6,815 nt of DNA from JACVRX01 sp035697245 (lineage in GTDB: Bacteria > Actinomycetota > Actinomycetes > Jiangellales > Jiangellaceae). A model generated the notes under the pieces. That model did no database searches. It worked only from the letters and a program-made list of their open reading frames with translations, and was not told the origin of the DNA. A program made the position numbers and the translations under genes. Positions 1-5,830 of this stretch are shown here, piece after piece (positions within the stretch are counted from its first letter, which is position 1; each line of letters opens with the position of its first letter). The stretch lies in contig DASSDH010000028.1 in the NCBI GenBank assembly GCA_035697245.1, positions 1-6,815 on the forward strand. Reading direction: 5' to 3'.

Positions 1-25
1 GTGCCCCGAGAAGGTGGGGTAACCG

Positions 26-463
26 ATGCGCCAACGTCCCAGTCATGCGCGTCGAACGGCGGCGGGCTTGGTTTCGATGGTGGCCGGAGCCGTGATCCTG
101 GTCGGAGCCTTCCCTGCCGATGCAGGGACCACGGGGGGCCATCCGTACCTGTCCTCGTCGACACACGAAGACACCACGAGCACCGAGAAAGAGACCACCT
201 CGACCTCGGTGGAGGAGACCACCTCGACCACCGAGGAGGAAACCACCACGACCACCGAGAAGGAGACCACGACCACGGCGCCGGAGGAGACCACGACCAC
301 GGTCGCCGGCGAAGTGACGACCACTGTTACGCCGACCACGGCACCCACCGGCGAGCTGCCCAAGACGGGCAGCAACACTGGGCTCATGGTGGCCTTGGGG
401 GCGGCACTGCTTGCCGGTGGGGGTGCCCTGCTCGCCACCACACGGGTGTTGCGCCGGTCGTAG
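26..463 (+). CDS. Small threonine-rich LPXTG cell-wall-anchored protein
   Basis: A 145-residue secreted surface protein predicted to be covalently linked to peptidoglycan by a sortase. Residues 1-33 form a signal peptide: basic start (RQRPSHARR), hydrophobic core at about 12-29, and a likely cleavage site after ADA at 31-33. Residues about 48-108 are a low-complexity Thr/Glu stalk built of repeated EETTTT- and EKETTTT-like units, probably extended and possibly O-glycosylated (inference). The sorting signal is complete: LPKTG at 111-115, a hydrophobic segment at about 118-138, and the basic tail RVLRRS. No globular domain is present, so it may act as a spacer or coat protein; a specific function cannot be given. 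The ATG at 26 is preceded by a moderate purine-rich site (AAGGTGG, 11-17). No sortase gene is visible in the window. The hairpin at 494-524 probably ends its transcript. The same stretch gives a long antisense frame rich in valine, which is only the shadow of the threonine codons. Confidence 0.85.
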   Translation: MRQRPSHARRTAAGLVSMVAGAVILVGAFPADAGTTGGHPYLSSSTHEDTTSTEKETTSTSVEETTSTTEEETTTTTEKETTTTAPEETTTTVAGEVTTTVTPTTAPTGELPKTGSNTGLMVALGAALLAGGGALLATTRVLRRS

Positions 464-493
464 GTTGCAGCCGAGCGCCAAGTAACCGACGCA

Positions 494-524
494 CGAGGGT
501 CGGGGCCGAACGCCTCGACCCTCG
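494..524 (+). terminator. Strong hairpin, probable intrinsic terminator of the LPXTG gene
   Basis: Arms CGAGGGTCG (494-502) and CGACCCTCG (516-524) are perfect reverse complements. The stem continues inward by four more pairs (503-506 with 512-515, one of them G-U) to a 5-nt loop CGAAC, giving 13 bp in all. It lies 31 nt after the stop codon of the LPXTG gene. No U-tract follows, which is common for actinobacterial terminators but leaves the termination role inferred. The group II intron begins only 4 nt downstream, and class C introns are known to insert just after such stems, which supports reading it as the intron's target motif. Confidence 0.75.
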
Positions 525-1251
525 ACGCGTGTAAGCCTGGCAGCTTGGTTGACGAGGAGGTGGAAGTCCTTCCGGAGCTTTGGCCGTTGAAGTTCTGTAG
601 CTGATGCCCAGTGCGTCTCGGTGACGGGGGGTGCGGAGGGGGCGGAGGCGAAGCCGTAGGCCTGAACGTGTAGTGAACCGGTGCAAGGCCTCTTGCGGGT
701 GGCGACCTGCCGCGCGATAGGGAAGCCGATGACCTCGCCGTCGAGGGGACAGCCTGTGTGGCCCGGCCCCGTCCAAGCAGTGGGAACGGTCGAGTCGGTG
801 AGGGCTCCGAGGGGTGGTTCCGGCAGGCATGGGGCGACAACGCCAGCGAAGTGATCCAGGGAGACCTGGTCGGTTCCTCGGGGTTCTGTGGTGACGACGA
901 CGGGCACGACGTGTGCGTGTGGCCGGTGGTCCAGGTGTGGCCCGGTCGTTCGGATCGGCCCGGAGAGGTAGGGCGAGCCATAACCCGTGCGGGAAAGGCG
1001 AGCCTGATAGCCGGCGAGGAGTCAGACGAGTTCGTAGTAGTGCTGAAGGCGGGGTAACGCCCGCTGACCCGCGGCCCAGGTGTGCGTGGGCGGTCCTCCG
1101 GCCAAAAGCTGGGGGTCACCGGCGAAGGGACTCGACCGAGACCAAGCCTCGAAGCGAGCGTCACGGTGTCCGGCATGGCAGCGGGACCAGTCCCAGACGG
1201 GGCTGGCGGCCCGCCCGGGGCCACGGGGCGAGGGGAGGGGCTGAGAGAGAC

Positions 1252-1257
1252 GGAGGT
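1252..1257 (+). promoter_or_regulatory. Ribosome binding site of the intron maturase
   Basis: GGAGGT lies 8 nt upstream of the ATG at 1266. It is a strong Shine-Dalgarno match and supports this start for the maturase over other possible in-frame starts. Confidence 0.6.
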
Positions 1258-1265
1258 GCTGGCCG

Positions 1266-2426
1266 ATGGGCCAGGTGCTCAAAGCGATCGCCGATCCCGC
1301 CAACCTGGCGACGGCCTGGGCCAAGGTCCGGGCCAACGCGGGAGCGGGCGGGGTTGACGGCCAGACAGTGGCGGCGTTCGCTGCGGATGCTGAGCGTCAG
1401 CTCGGTGCCCTGCGGCGACGGTTGCTGTCCGCAGAGCGGTATGTGCCCCCGCCGGTTCGGCGGGTGGAGATCCCCAAGCCCGATGGGCGGACACGCCCGC
1501 TGGGTATCCCCACGGTCGGGGATCGGGTGGTCCAGCAGGCGGTCGTGCAGGTCATCGAGCCTGCGTTCGAGGCCCGGTTCACGCCGTCCTCGTTCGGTTA
1601 CCGCCCTGGCCGCTCGGCCATCGACGCAGTGGGCTGGGTCCGTGAAGCGAGCCGCCGGGGAGCCCGGTGGGTGGCCGAGTTCGACATCGTCGGGTTCTTT
1701 GACAACCTGCGCCACCCTCGCCTGCTGCGGGAGGTGGCCAAGGTCATCGATGACCCCGAAGTGCTCGGACTGATTCGGCGTTGGCTCAAGGCCGGGGTGG
1801 TCACCGAAACGGGCCCGGCGGCCCGAGAGGCGGGCACCCCCCAGGGCGGGGTCATCTCCCCGCTGCTGGCCAACATCTACCTGCACCGCCTCGACGTCGA
1901 GGTGCGAGCGGCCGGGTTCCGCCTGATCCGCTACGCCGACGACTTCGTGATCCTGTGTGACCGCCGGGCCGAAGCCCTGGCCGCTGACCGTCTGGTGCGA
2001 GCCATCCTGGCCGACATCGGGCTCGAGGTGGCCGAGGCCAAATCCCGCGTGGTGAAGATCGCGGACGGGTTCGAGTTCCTGGGCTTCCAGTTCCAGGGGG
2101 GGTTCCTTCGACCCCGACCCGTCGCGCTCACCAGGTTCAAGGACCGGGTCCGAGCCCTGACCAGCCGCCGGGCGCCCGTGTCCCTCCAACAGATGATCTA
2201 CGACCTCAACCCCACTATCCGGGGCTGGGGCAACTACTTCGTGCACGGCAACGTCGCGAAGCTCTTCGATCGTCTCGACGAGTGGATCCGGATGCGCCTG
2301 CGGTCCAAGGTGCGAGGCTCCAAGGCACGAGCCATCTCCAACCGCAAGCTCCCCACCGGGGTACTCCGCGGGATGGGGCTGGTCAGCCTGGTCGACCTGC
2401 GTCGACACCACCTCTCGCCCGCATAG
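1266..2426 (+). CDS. ltrA: Group II intron reverse transcriptase/maturase
   Basis: The intron-encoded protein (386 aa) that binds and helps splice its own RNA and copies it into DNA during retromobility. The reverse transcriptase motifs are in order: GGVDG at 28-32; KPDG and RPLGIPTVGDRVVQQAV at about 71-93; FGYRPGRSA at 110-118; the first catalytic aspartate D140 in AEFDIVGFFDNL; GTPQGGVISPLLANIYL at 190-206; the catalytic YADD at 223-226; and EAKS and FLGF at 257-274. The maturase (X) domain contains LNPTIRGWGNYF at 314-325 and an RLDEWIRMRLR helix. There is no C-terminal HNH endonuclease and little room for a DNA-binding domain, as in class C proteins that use hairpin or single-stranded targets. 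All catalytic residues are present and the frame is intact, so the enzyme looks functional. The stop codon lies 15 nt before domain V, as usual. The symbol is the generic family name. Confidence 0.95.
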   Translation: MGQVLKAIADPANLATAWAKVRANAGAGGVDGQTVAAFAADAERQLGALRRRLLSAERYVPPPVRRVEIPKPDGRTRPLGIPTVGDRVVQQAVVQVIEPAFEARFTPSSFGYRPGRSAIDAVGWVREASRRGARWVAEFDIVGFFDNLRHPRLLREVAKVIDDPEVLGLIRRWLKAGVVTETGPAAREAGTPQGGVISPLLANIYLHRLDVEVRAAGFRLIRYADDFVILCDRRAEALAADRLVRAILADIGLEVAEAKSRVVKIADGFEFLGFQFQGGFLRPRPVALTRFKDRVRALTSRRAPVSLQQMIYDLNPTIRGWGNYFVHGNVAKLFDRLDEWIRMRLRSKVRGSKARAISNRKLPTGVLRGMGLVSLVDLRRHHLSPA

Positions 2427-2441
2427 GGCGCAGTCTTGGGT

Positions 2442-2475
2442 GAGCCGGATGCGACGACCCGCACGTCCGGTTCTG
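2442..2475 (+). ncRNA. Group II intron domain V (catalytic hairpin)
   Basis: GAGCCGGA (2442-2449) pairs with TCCGGTTC (2466-2473) in an unbroken 8-bp lower stem containing the catalytic AGC triad at 2443-2445. A CG bulge (2464-2465) separates it from the upper stem TGCG/CGCA (2450-2453 with 2460-2463). The tip is ACGACC rather than the usual short stem closed by a GNRA-type loop, so the core from GAG to TTC is 32 nt instead of the common 34. Identity is clear from the sequence and from its position just after the maturase stop codon. Confidence 0.88.
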
Positions 2476-2477
2476 AT

Positions 2478-2512
2478 GGGGGGCTCCTGGCGGCAACGCC
2501 AGGGGCCTACCC
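2478..2512 (+). ncRNA. Group II intron domain VI (branch-point hairpin)
   Basis: A long hairpin in which GGGGGG and CTCCTGGCG (2478-2492) pair with CGCCAGGGGCC and TACCC (2497-2512) around a GCAA tetraloop (2493-2496), with a few G-U pairs. The only unpaired base on the 3' side is A2509, flanked by CCT and CCC, which is the expected branch-point adenosine. It fixes the 3' splice site about six bases further on, near 2515. Confidence 0.8.
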
Positions 2513-2519
2513 GCTCGGC

Positions 2520-2544
2520 CAACATGTGAGCCATGTTGTGAGCC
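2520..2544. repeat. Short inverted and direct repeats between intron and integrase fragment
   Basis: CAACATG (2520-2526) and CATGTTG (2532-2538) are perfect inverted repeats around a 5-base spacer TGAGC. Overlapping them, the octamer TGTGAGCC occurs twice with a 12-bp period (2525-2532 and 2537-2544). The site is immediately after the intron 3' end and 21 bp upstream of the integrase start codon. It could be an operator, a recombinase-binding site or part of an attachment site; the sequence alone does not decide. Confidence 0.4.
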
Positions 2545-2565
2545 CAACGGTAAGCGTTGTGCGCC

Positions 2566-2898
2566 ATGACGAGCCGACGGGGGAGAGGCGAGGGGTCGGT
2601 GTACCAGCGCGCCGACGGCCGCTGGGTTGCCTCGGTCGAGGCCGGGTTCGACCGTTACGGCCGCCGCCGGCGACCCCGTGCGGTGCGGCGCATCAAGCGC
2701 GAGGCGCTCGCCGCGCTCGGCGAGCTCCGCCGCCAGGTCGACCAGGGGGTCACACCGGAGCGCACACAGAGCGTCGGCGAGTTCCTCGGGTGGTGGCTCG
2801 CACCGGCTCACGATTGCGCAACCCACCGTGGGCGTCGAGCGAGGCGTCGGCATCCACCCGCCGGGACTCTTAGCGCCAACTGGAGATCTGCCTTGTAA
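2566..2898 (+). pseudogene. Truncated tyrosine-recombinase (phage-type) integrase, N-terminal fragment
   Basis: The first ~79 residues from the ATG at 2566 match the N-terminus of actinobacterial tyrosine integrases. GEGSVYQRADGRWVASV (9-25) is the arm-type DNA-binding fold, followed by a basic stretch (RRRRPRAVRRIKREALAAL), then the linker RQVDQGVTPERTQSVGEFL and WWLA (76-79), where the core-binding domain should begin. After about position 2802 the similarity stops. The frame continues through arginine-rich nonsense to a stop at 2896-2898, and no other frame carries the core-binding domain or the catalytic R-H-R-Y domain. The fragment therefore cannot recombine DNA. A TTG nine bases upstream is also in frame, but no good ribosome site is seen for either start. 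It is the relic of an integrative element, cut by deletion or rearrangement. Family assignment rests on my recognition of the motif, not on a search. Confidence 0.75.
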
Positions 2899-3113
2899 GC
2901 ACGCGCTATGGGTCGAGCACCAGATCAAGAGCAATCTGTGCCGGTGCAGCACTCCGTGGCGATCGACGCGTGAGGCCTGTCCGGCGGCACGTCGCGCCGT
3001 GACAGATCGATTCGGGTCGGGTTGGCGGCAGTGCTGCCGTCCCCCAAACACACGGGTGCTGACCTCGGCGACATGGACCCGGCGCGCGCTGCGGCTGCTG
3101 ATGTCACGGTGAA
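2806..3113. other. Non-coding stretch after the integrase fragment
   Basis: About 300 bp in which I recognise no gene on either strand. Open frames exist (for example on the plus strand up to 3112) but they read as arginine/serine/proline-rich GC noise with no family motif. One small inverted repeat, CGGCAG and CTGCCG, lies at 3026-3039 and could help end the leftward lipoprotein transcript, but its stem is short and no U-tract follows. The stretch is most simply a deletion scar or decayed remainder of the integrated element. Confidence 0.5.
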
Positions 3114-3611
3114 TCACGGTTCGTTGTGTGGCTGTTCATCAGGCAGGAATCCTGCTTCCCGCAGCTGTTGGAGCACGCGGTCGATCTGCTCGCCAGCCTC
3201 AGTGATCGAGCCCTCCTCCTCAAGCTGCTGCAGACTGATCGTCGCGCCTGCGGCCCGCTCGAACGCACCAGCTCGCGCCCGAAGCGCCGCTCCCAACTGC
3301 TGGATGAGCTCCGCAGCAGCTTGTGGTGGCGTGAGAGCCTCGATCTCATCAGCGGCCCGCCGATCGCCCTCAGCCACTGCGCGCATCTGCGCCTTGAAGT
3401 CGTCGGGCAGAGGCGCGTTCGGGTTCACGCTTCCGGAGCGCTCCCCGAGCTCGCCGTAGCCCGCGCTGGCCGGCTCTACGACGGTCGCTAGCCGCTCCCC
3501 GAATCTTTCCTCCCCGTTGTCGTCCCCCTTCGCGCCACCGCAGGCCGCAAGCGCTGCAACGGCGATGGCGGCCGCTACCCACCAGCTTCGATGTCCTCTC
3601 CGCTTCTCCAC
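3114..3611 (-). CDS. Putative lipoprotein of unknown function
   Basis: A 165-residue exported lipoprotein starting at GTG 3611. The start is chosen because AGGAGG lies 6 nt upstream (3618-3623) and because it puts a type II signal peptide at the N-terminus: basic VEKRRGHR, hydrophobic WWVAAAIAVAALAA, and the lipobox LAAC with the lipidated cysteine at 24. A longer in-frame start at 3707 would add 32 arginine/proline-rich residues and bury the signal, so it is rejected. After a flexible Gly/Asp linker, residues about 35-156 are predicted helical and rich in Ala, Glu, Gln and Arg; the segment EALTPPQAAAELIQQLGAALRARAGAFERAA (split around 91-121) looks like a helical hairpin. Similar small lipoproteins are frequent in actinobacteria, but I cannot name a family or a ligand. 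The gene diverges from the kinase/regulator pair, so it may be an accessory sensor or a regulated target (inference from position only). Confidence 0.8.
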   Translation of the reverse strand: MEKRRGHRSWWVAAAIAVAALAACGGAKGDDNGEERFGERLATVVEPASAGYGELGERSGSVNPNAPLPDDFKAQMRAVAEGDRRAADEIEALTPPQAAAELIQQLGAALRARAGAFERAAGATISLQQLEEEGSITEAGEQIDRVLQQLREAGFLPDEQPHNEP

Positions 3612-3848
3612 TTCAGGCCTCCTTCTGTCGCCGTCCGGCTTGCCCGGAGGCTGAGGCAATCGTCTGCGCGCACCGCGCGTCCGTCGTCGGTCGCGAGGCC
3701 GATTCAACGTCCTCGGCGGCGGCCGATTTCCGGGCAGTAGAGCTCCCCCGACCGGAGGATGAGGGCGTCATCGACTCGCTCGCTATGGGGAGCACGGTTC
3801 ACCCGTCGGGTGGATGCGGGGAAAGACCGCGCGCCATATCGTCGCTGC
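3612..3848. promoter_or_regulatory. Divergent intergenic region between lipoprotein and histidine kinase genes
   Basis: About 237 bp separate the two divergent starts and must hold both promoters. For the rightward operon, TATCGT at 3837-3842 fits the TANNNT form of an actinobacterial -10 box and ends six bases before the GTG at 3849, which has no Shine-Dalgarno sequence. This suggests a leaderless kinase transcript. No convincing -35 box, operator palindrome or leftward promoter could be picked out by eye. Open frames entering the region from either side look non-coding. Confidence 0.4.
3618..3623 (-). promoter_or_regulatory. Ribosome binding site of the lipoprotein gene
   Basis: Read on the minus strand the sequence is AGGAGG, six bases before the GTG at 3611. 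It decides the start of the lipoprotein in favour of the shorter form with a proper lipoprotein signal peptide. Confidence 0.75.
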
Positions 3849-5024
3849 GTGAGGGTTCGACTTGCGATCGCCAGAACGCGTCAGTCGGCGACGCGGTTCG
3901 ATCTGGTCCTCTCGGGCGCCGTCGCTGCCGTGCTGGTGGCTTACACCTGGGTCGCCGACGCAGAGCCCGGGCGGAAGGGCTTCGGGACGGCCGTTGCGCT
4001 CAGCATCGGTGCTGCGCTTTTTTGGCGCCGCCGCGCTGCAGTCGTCGTCGGCGTGACGGTCAGCGGGTTGGTTGGCCTCTACGAGCTGGTCGTCGGCGAG
4101 GCCGGGACGGTGCTCATCGTGCCTTACCTGATCGCCTTCTACAGCATCGGCGCGTACACCGGGAGACGGGGGTCCGTAGTGGGATTCGGCCTCACGTACG
4201 CCGCAACCGTTCTCGGGCTGCTTGCGGATCCGGACGTCAGAGATGTCGCGGGCAACGCCCTCTTCGTCGCCATCGTTGCGGGATCGGCGTGGGCAGGCGG
4301 AGTCGCGGTCCGAACCAATCGCGCGCGCGCCGCGGAGCTTGCCGATCTGGCCGCGCAGCTCGAGCGTGAGCGCGACGAGAAGGCGCGCCTCGCCGTCGCC
4401 GCCGAGCGAGGACGGATTGCCCGCGAGCTGCATGACGTCGTCGCGCACGGGATCAGCGTGATCGCGGTGCAGGCTGGCGCCGGCCGGCATGCGCTTGGAA
4501 GCGAGCCCAGGCGCGCGCACGCAGCCTTCGCGGCCATCGAGGACACCGCGCGACAGGCTCTCGCTGAGATGCGTCACATGCTCGGCCTGCTCCGCGAACG
4601 AGACGAGCCAACCACGGCCGCCCCGCTCCCTGGTCTGGCCGACCGCGACAAGCTCATCGAACAGGCACGGGCAGACGGCCTTTCGGTGGACGTCGAGGTC
4701 GAGGGAGAGCCTCGCCCCCTCGCGGCCGGTGTCGATCTCGCCGCGTTTCGGATCCTGCAGGAGGCGCTCACCAACGCTCGCAAGCACGCGCCGGGAGCGC
4801 GTACTCAAGTCCGAATCCGGTATGACATCAGCGGATTGGAGATCGAGGTTCGCAATGGAACGCCCTCGCCGAACTCGCGGCCGACCTCGGCGAGCGGTGG
4901 GCAGGGCCTGATCGGCATGCGTGAGCGGGTCGCGCTCTATGGCGGCAAGTTCGAAGCGGGCTCGCTGGCAGGAGGCGGGTTCAGCGTCAAGGCGCTCCTG
5001 TCGCTCGAGCAGGACCGTACATGA
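3849..5024 (+). CDS. NarL-type two-component sensor histidine kinase
   Basis: A 391-residue membrane kinase that senses an unknown signal, autophosphorylates, and passes the phosphate to the response regulator encoded next to it. Residues about 17-154 contain five or six hydrophobic membrane segments with short loops and no large extracellular domain. A charged, probably coiled segment (about 155-185) follows. The HisKA_3 dimerisation motif ERGRIARELHDVVAHGISVI occupies 187-206, with phospho-acceptor H195. The HATPase domain shows the N box LQEALTNARKHA (303-314), the G box GQGLIGMRERV (351-361) and a final GGGFSV (375-380). All catalytic elements are present. The start is placed at GTG 3849, where the basic N-terminus VRVRLAIARTR leads into the first membrane helix; an ATG at 3759 in the same frame would add 30 residues that look non-coding. 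The gene overlaps the regulator gene by four bases (ATGA). The domain layout resembles DesK/LiaS-like kinases, but the stimulus cannot be inferred. Confidence 0.92.
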   Translation: MRVRLAIARTRQSATRFDLVLSGAVAAVLVAYTWVADAEPGRKGFGTAVALSIGAALFWRRRAAVVVGVTVSGLVGLYELVVGEAGTVLIVPYLIAFYSIGAYTGRRGSVVGFGLTYAATVLGLLADPDVRDVAGNALFVAIVAGSAWAGGVAVRTNRARAAELADLAAQLERERDEKARLAVAAERGRIARELHDVVAHGISVIAVQAGAGRHALGSEPRRAHAAFAAIEDTARQALAEMRHMLGLLRERDEPTTAAPLPGLADRDKLIEQARADGLSVDVEVEGEPRPLAAGVDLAAFRILQEALTNARKHAPGARTQVRIRYDISGLEIEVRNGTPSPNSRPTSASGGQGLIGMRERVALYGGKFEAGSLAGGGFSVKALLSLEQDRT

Positions 5025-5689
5025 GCATCCGGCTACTGATCGCCGACGACCAGGCGCTGGTCCGTGGGGGCTTCCGGGCCATCCTCGATGCGGAACCCGA
5101 CATCGACGTCGTGGCTGAGGCTGGCGACGGGGCCGAAGCTCTCGACCTCACCCGCCGTCACCGCGTCGACGTGGTACTCATGGACATCAGGATGCCGCGG
5201 TTGGACGGCATCGAGGCCACTCGCCGACTCCTCGCCGAGCCGCGCAACCCGCCGACACGGGTCCTGGTCCTGACGACGTTCGACCTCGACGAGTACGTCT
5301 ACGAGGCACTGCGCGCCGGGGCCAGCGGGTTCCTGCTCAAAGACGTCCGACCCGAGCAGCTCGCGCCGGCGGTCCGCACGGTCGCAGGCGGCGAAGCGCT
5401 GCTCGCACCATCGGTAACCCGTCGACTCATCGAAGAGTTCGCGCGCAGACCGGTCCCCGGAGGCCCCTCCTCGGCATCTCTTCAGCAGCTCACGCCGCGG
5501 GAGCGCGACGTGCTCATTCTCGTCGCACGGGGGATGTCGAACCTCGAGATCGCGGAGCGACTGTTCGTCGGAGAATCAACGGTCAAGACCCATGTGGCAC
5601 ACGTTCTCTCGAAACTGGGGGCTCGGGACCGCATCCACGCAGTCGTCTTCGCGTATGAGTCGGGTCTCGTGCAGCCCGGCCAGCCGTAA
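5021..5689 (+). CDS. NarL/FixJ-family response regulator (REC + LuxR HTH)
   Basis: A 222-residue cytoplasmic transcription regulator, partner of the kinase encoded just upstream. The receiver domain occupies about 3-120: acidic pair D9/D10, phospho-acceptor D55 in VVLMDIRMP, conserved T85/T86 in VLVLTTF, and K107 in GFLLKD. After a proline/glycine-rich linker (about 143-153), the LuxR-type helix-turn-helix lies at about 156-214, with LTPRERDVLILVARGMSNLEIA and the recognition helix in GESTVKTHVAHVLSKLG (each read within 157-200). Length and residues are standard, so it should be active. Its start codon overlaps the kinase stop codon as ATGA, indicating translational coupling and near-equal expression. 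The DNA target is unknown; self-regulation or control of the divergent lipoprotein gene is possible but unproven. It ends at TAA 5687-5689, convergent with the methyltransferase pseudogene. Confidence 0.95.
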   Translation: MSIRLLIADDQALVRGGFRAILDAEPDIDVVAEAGDGAEALDLTRRHRVDVVLMDIRMPRLDGIEATRRLLAEPRNPPTRVLVLTTFDLDEYVYEALRAGASGFLLKDVRPEQLAPAVRTVAGGEALLAPSVTRRLIEEFARRPVPGGPSSASLQQLTPRERDVLILVARGMSNLEIAERLFVGESTVKTHVAHVLSKLGARDRIHAVVFAYESGLVQPGQP

Positions 5690-5749
5690 CGATCCACGGG
5701 GGTGCGCAAACAGATCAGACGGCTATGAGGGCGGCTCGAGCGTCGTTGG

Positions 5750-5779
5750 GTGCGCCAAAACGACGTGCGCCAAAACGAC
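5750..5779. repeat. Exact tandem duplication of a 15-bp unit
   Basis: GTGCGCCAAAACGAC occurs twice head to tail (5750-5764 and 5765-5779) in the 141-bp gap between the response regulator and the methyltransferase pseudogene. A variant of the first half (GGTGCGCAAAC) also occurs at about 5701-5711. It is non-coding and may be simple replication slippage or a two-site binding motif. No other recognisable signal, including a clear terminator, was found in this gap. Confidence 0.65.
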
Positions 5780-5830
5780 GACCGCCTGCTCCGGCGCCAC
5801 CCACGCCCGCCGTTGTCGACTGCACCGGAT

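Larger units (their letters stand above)
529..2515 (+). mobile_element. Group II intron, probably class C (IIC), full length
   Basis: A self-splicing, retromobile ribozyme element of about 1.99 kb. The inferred 5' end is GTGTAAGCC at 529 (consensus GTGYG), followed by a domain I signature GAGGTGGAAGTCC at about 555-570 comparable to the GGGUGAGAGUCCC element of known IIC introns. Positions 529-1265 hold no gene: they are domains I-III plus the start of domain IV, with another recognisable block GCAAGG...GGTGGCGACC at about 682-710. Domain IV carries the maturase at 1266-2426; domain V (2442-2475) and domain VI (2478-2512) follow directly. The 3' end is placed at 2515, six bases after the bulged branch-point A2509, by analogy with other introns. 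Both ends deviate from consensus (GTGTA start, CT end rather than AY). Insertion 4 nt behind a terminator-type hairpin is the hallmark of class C. The presence of an intron is near certain; the exact ends are inferred to within a few bases. Confidence 0.85.

Noticed and set aside
611..615. GTGCG as the intron 5' end
   Set aside because: It fits the consensus better than GTGTA at 529, but domain I signatures (GGTGGAAGTCC near 558-568) already lie upstream of it, and it would leave 86 bp between the hairpin and the intron.
758..1057. Plus-strand open frame within the intron 5' region
   Set aside because: It lies in structured ribozyme domains, has no ribosome site or recognisable motif, and is explained by high GC.
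43..1224. Long minus-strand open frame (393 codons) with valine/serine-rich runs
   Set aside because: It is antisense to the LPXTG gene and crosses the terminator and intron domain I; its valine runs mirror the threonine codons and no family motif is seen.
1266..2426. Reverse transcriptase as part of a retron, DGR or CRISPR-associated defence system
   Set aside because: The maturase X domain and the flanking domains V and VI identify a group II intron; no msr/msd, template/variable repeat pair or Cas gene is present.
1161..2567. Minus-strand open frame of 468 codons across the intron
   Set aside because: Antisense shadow of the maturase in GC-rich DNA; the plus strand carries complete RT motifs and a ribosome site.
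3026..3039. CGGCAG/CTGCCG inverted repeat as the lipoprotein terminator
   Set aside because: The stem is only 5-6 bp with a 2-4 nt loop, has no U-tract, and lies 75 bp beyond the gene; too weak to annotate as a terminator.
2627..3112. Plus-strand open frame continuing through the gap after the integrase
   Set aside because: It starts inside the integrase in another frame and shows no recombinase or other family motif; composition is GC noise.
3783..4808. Minus-strand open frame of 341 codons opposite the histidine kinase
   Set aside because: Shadow frame; the plus strand has H, N and G boxes in order and is coupled to the regulator.
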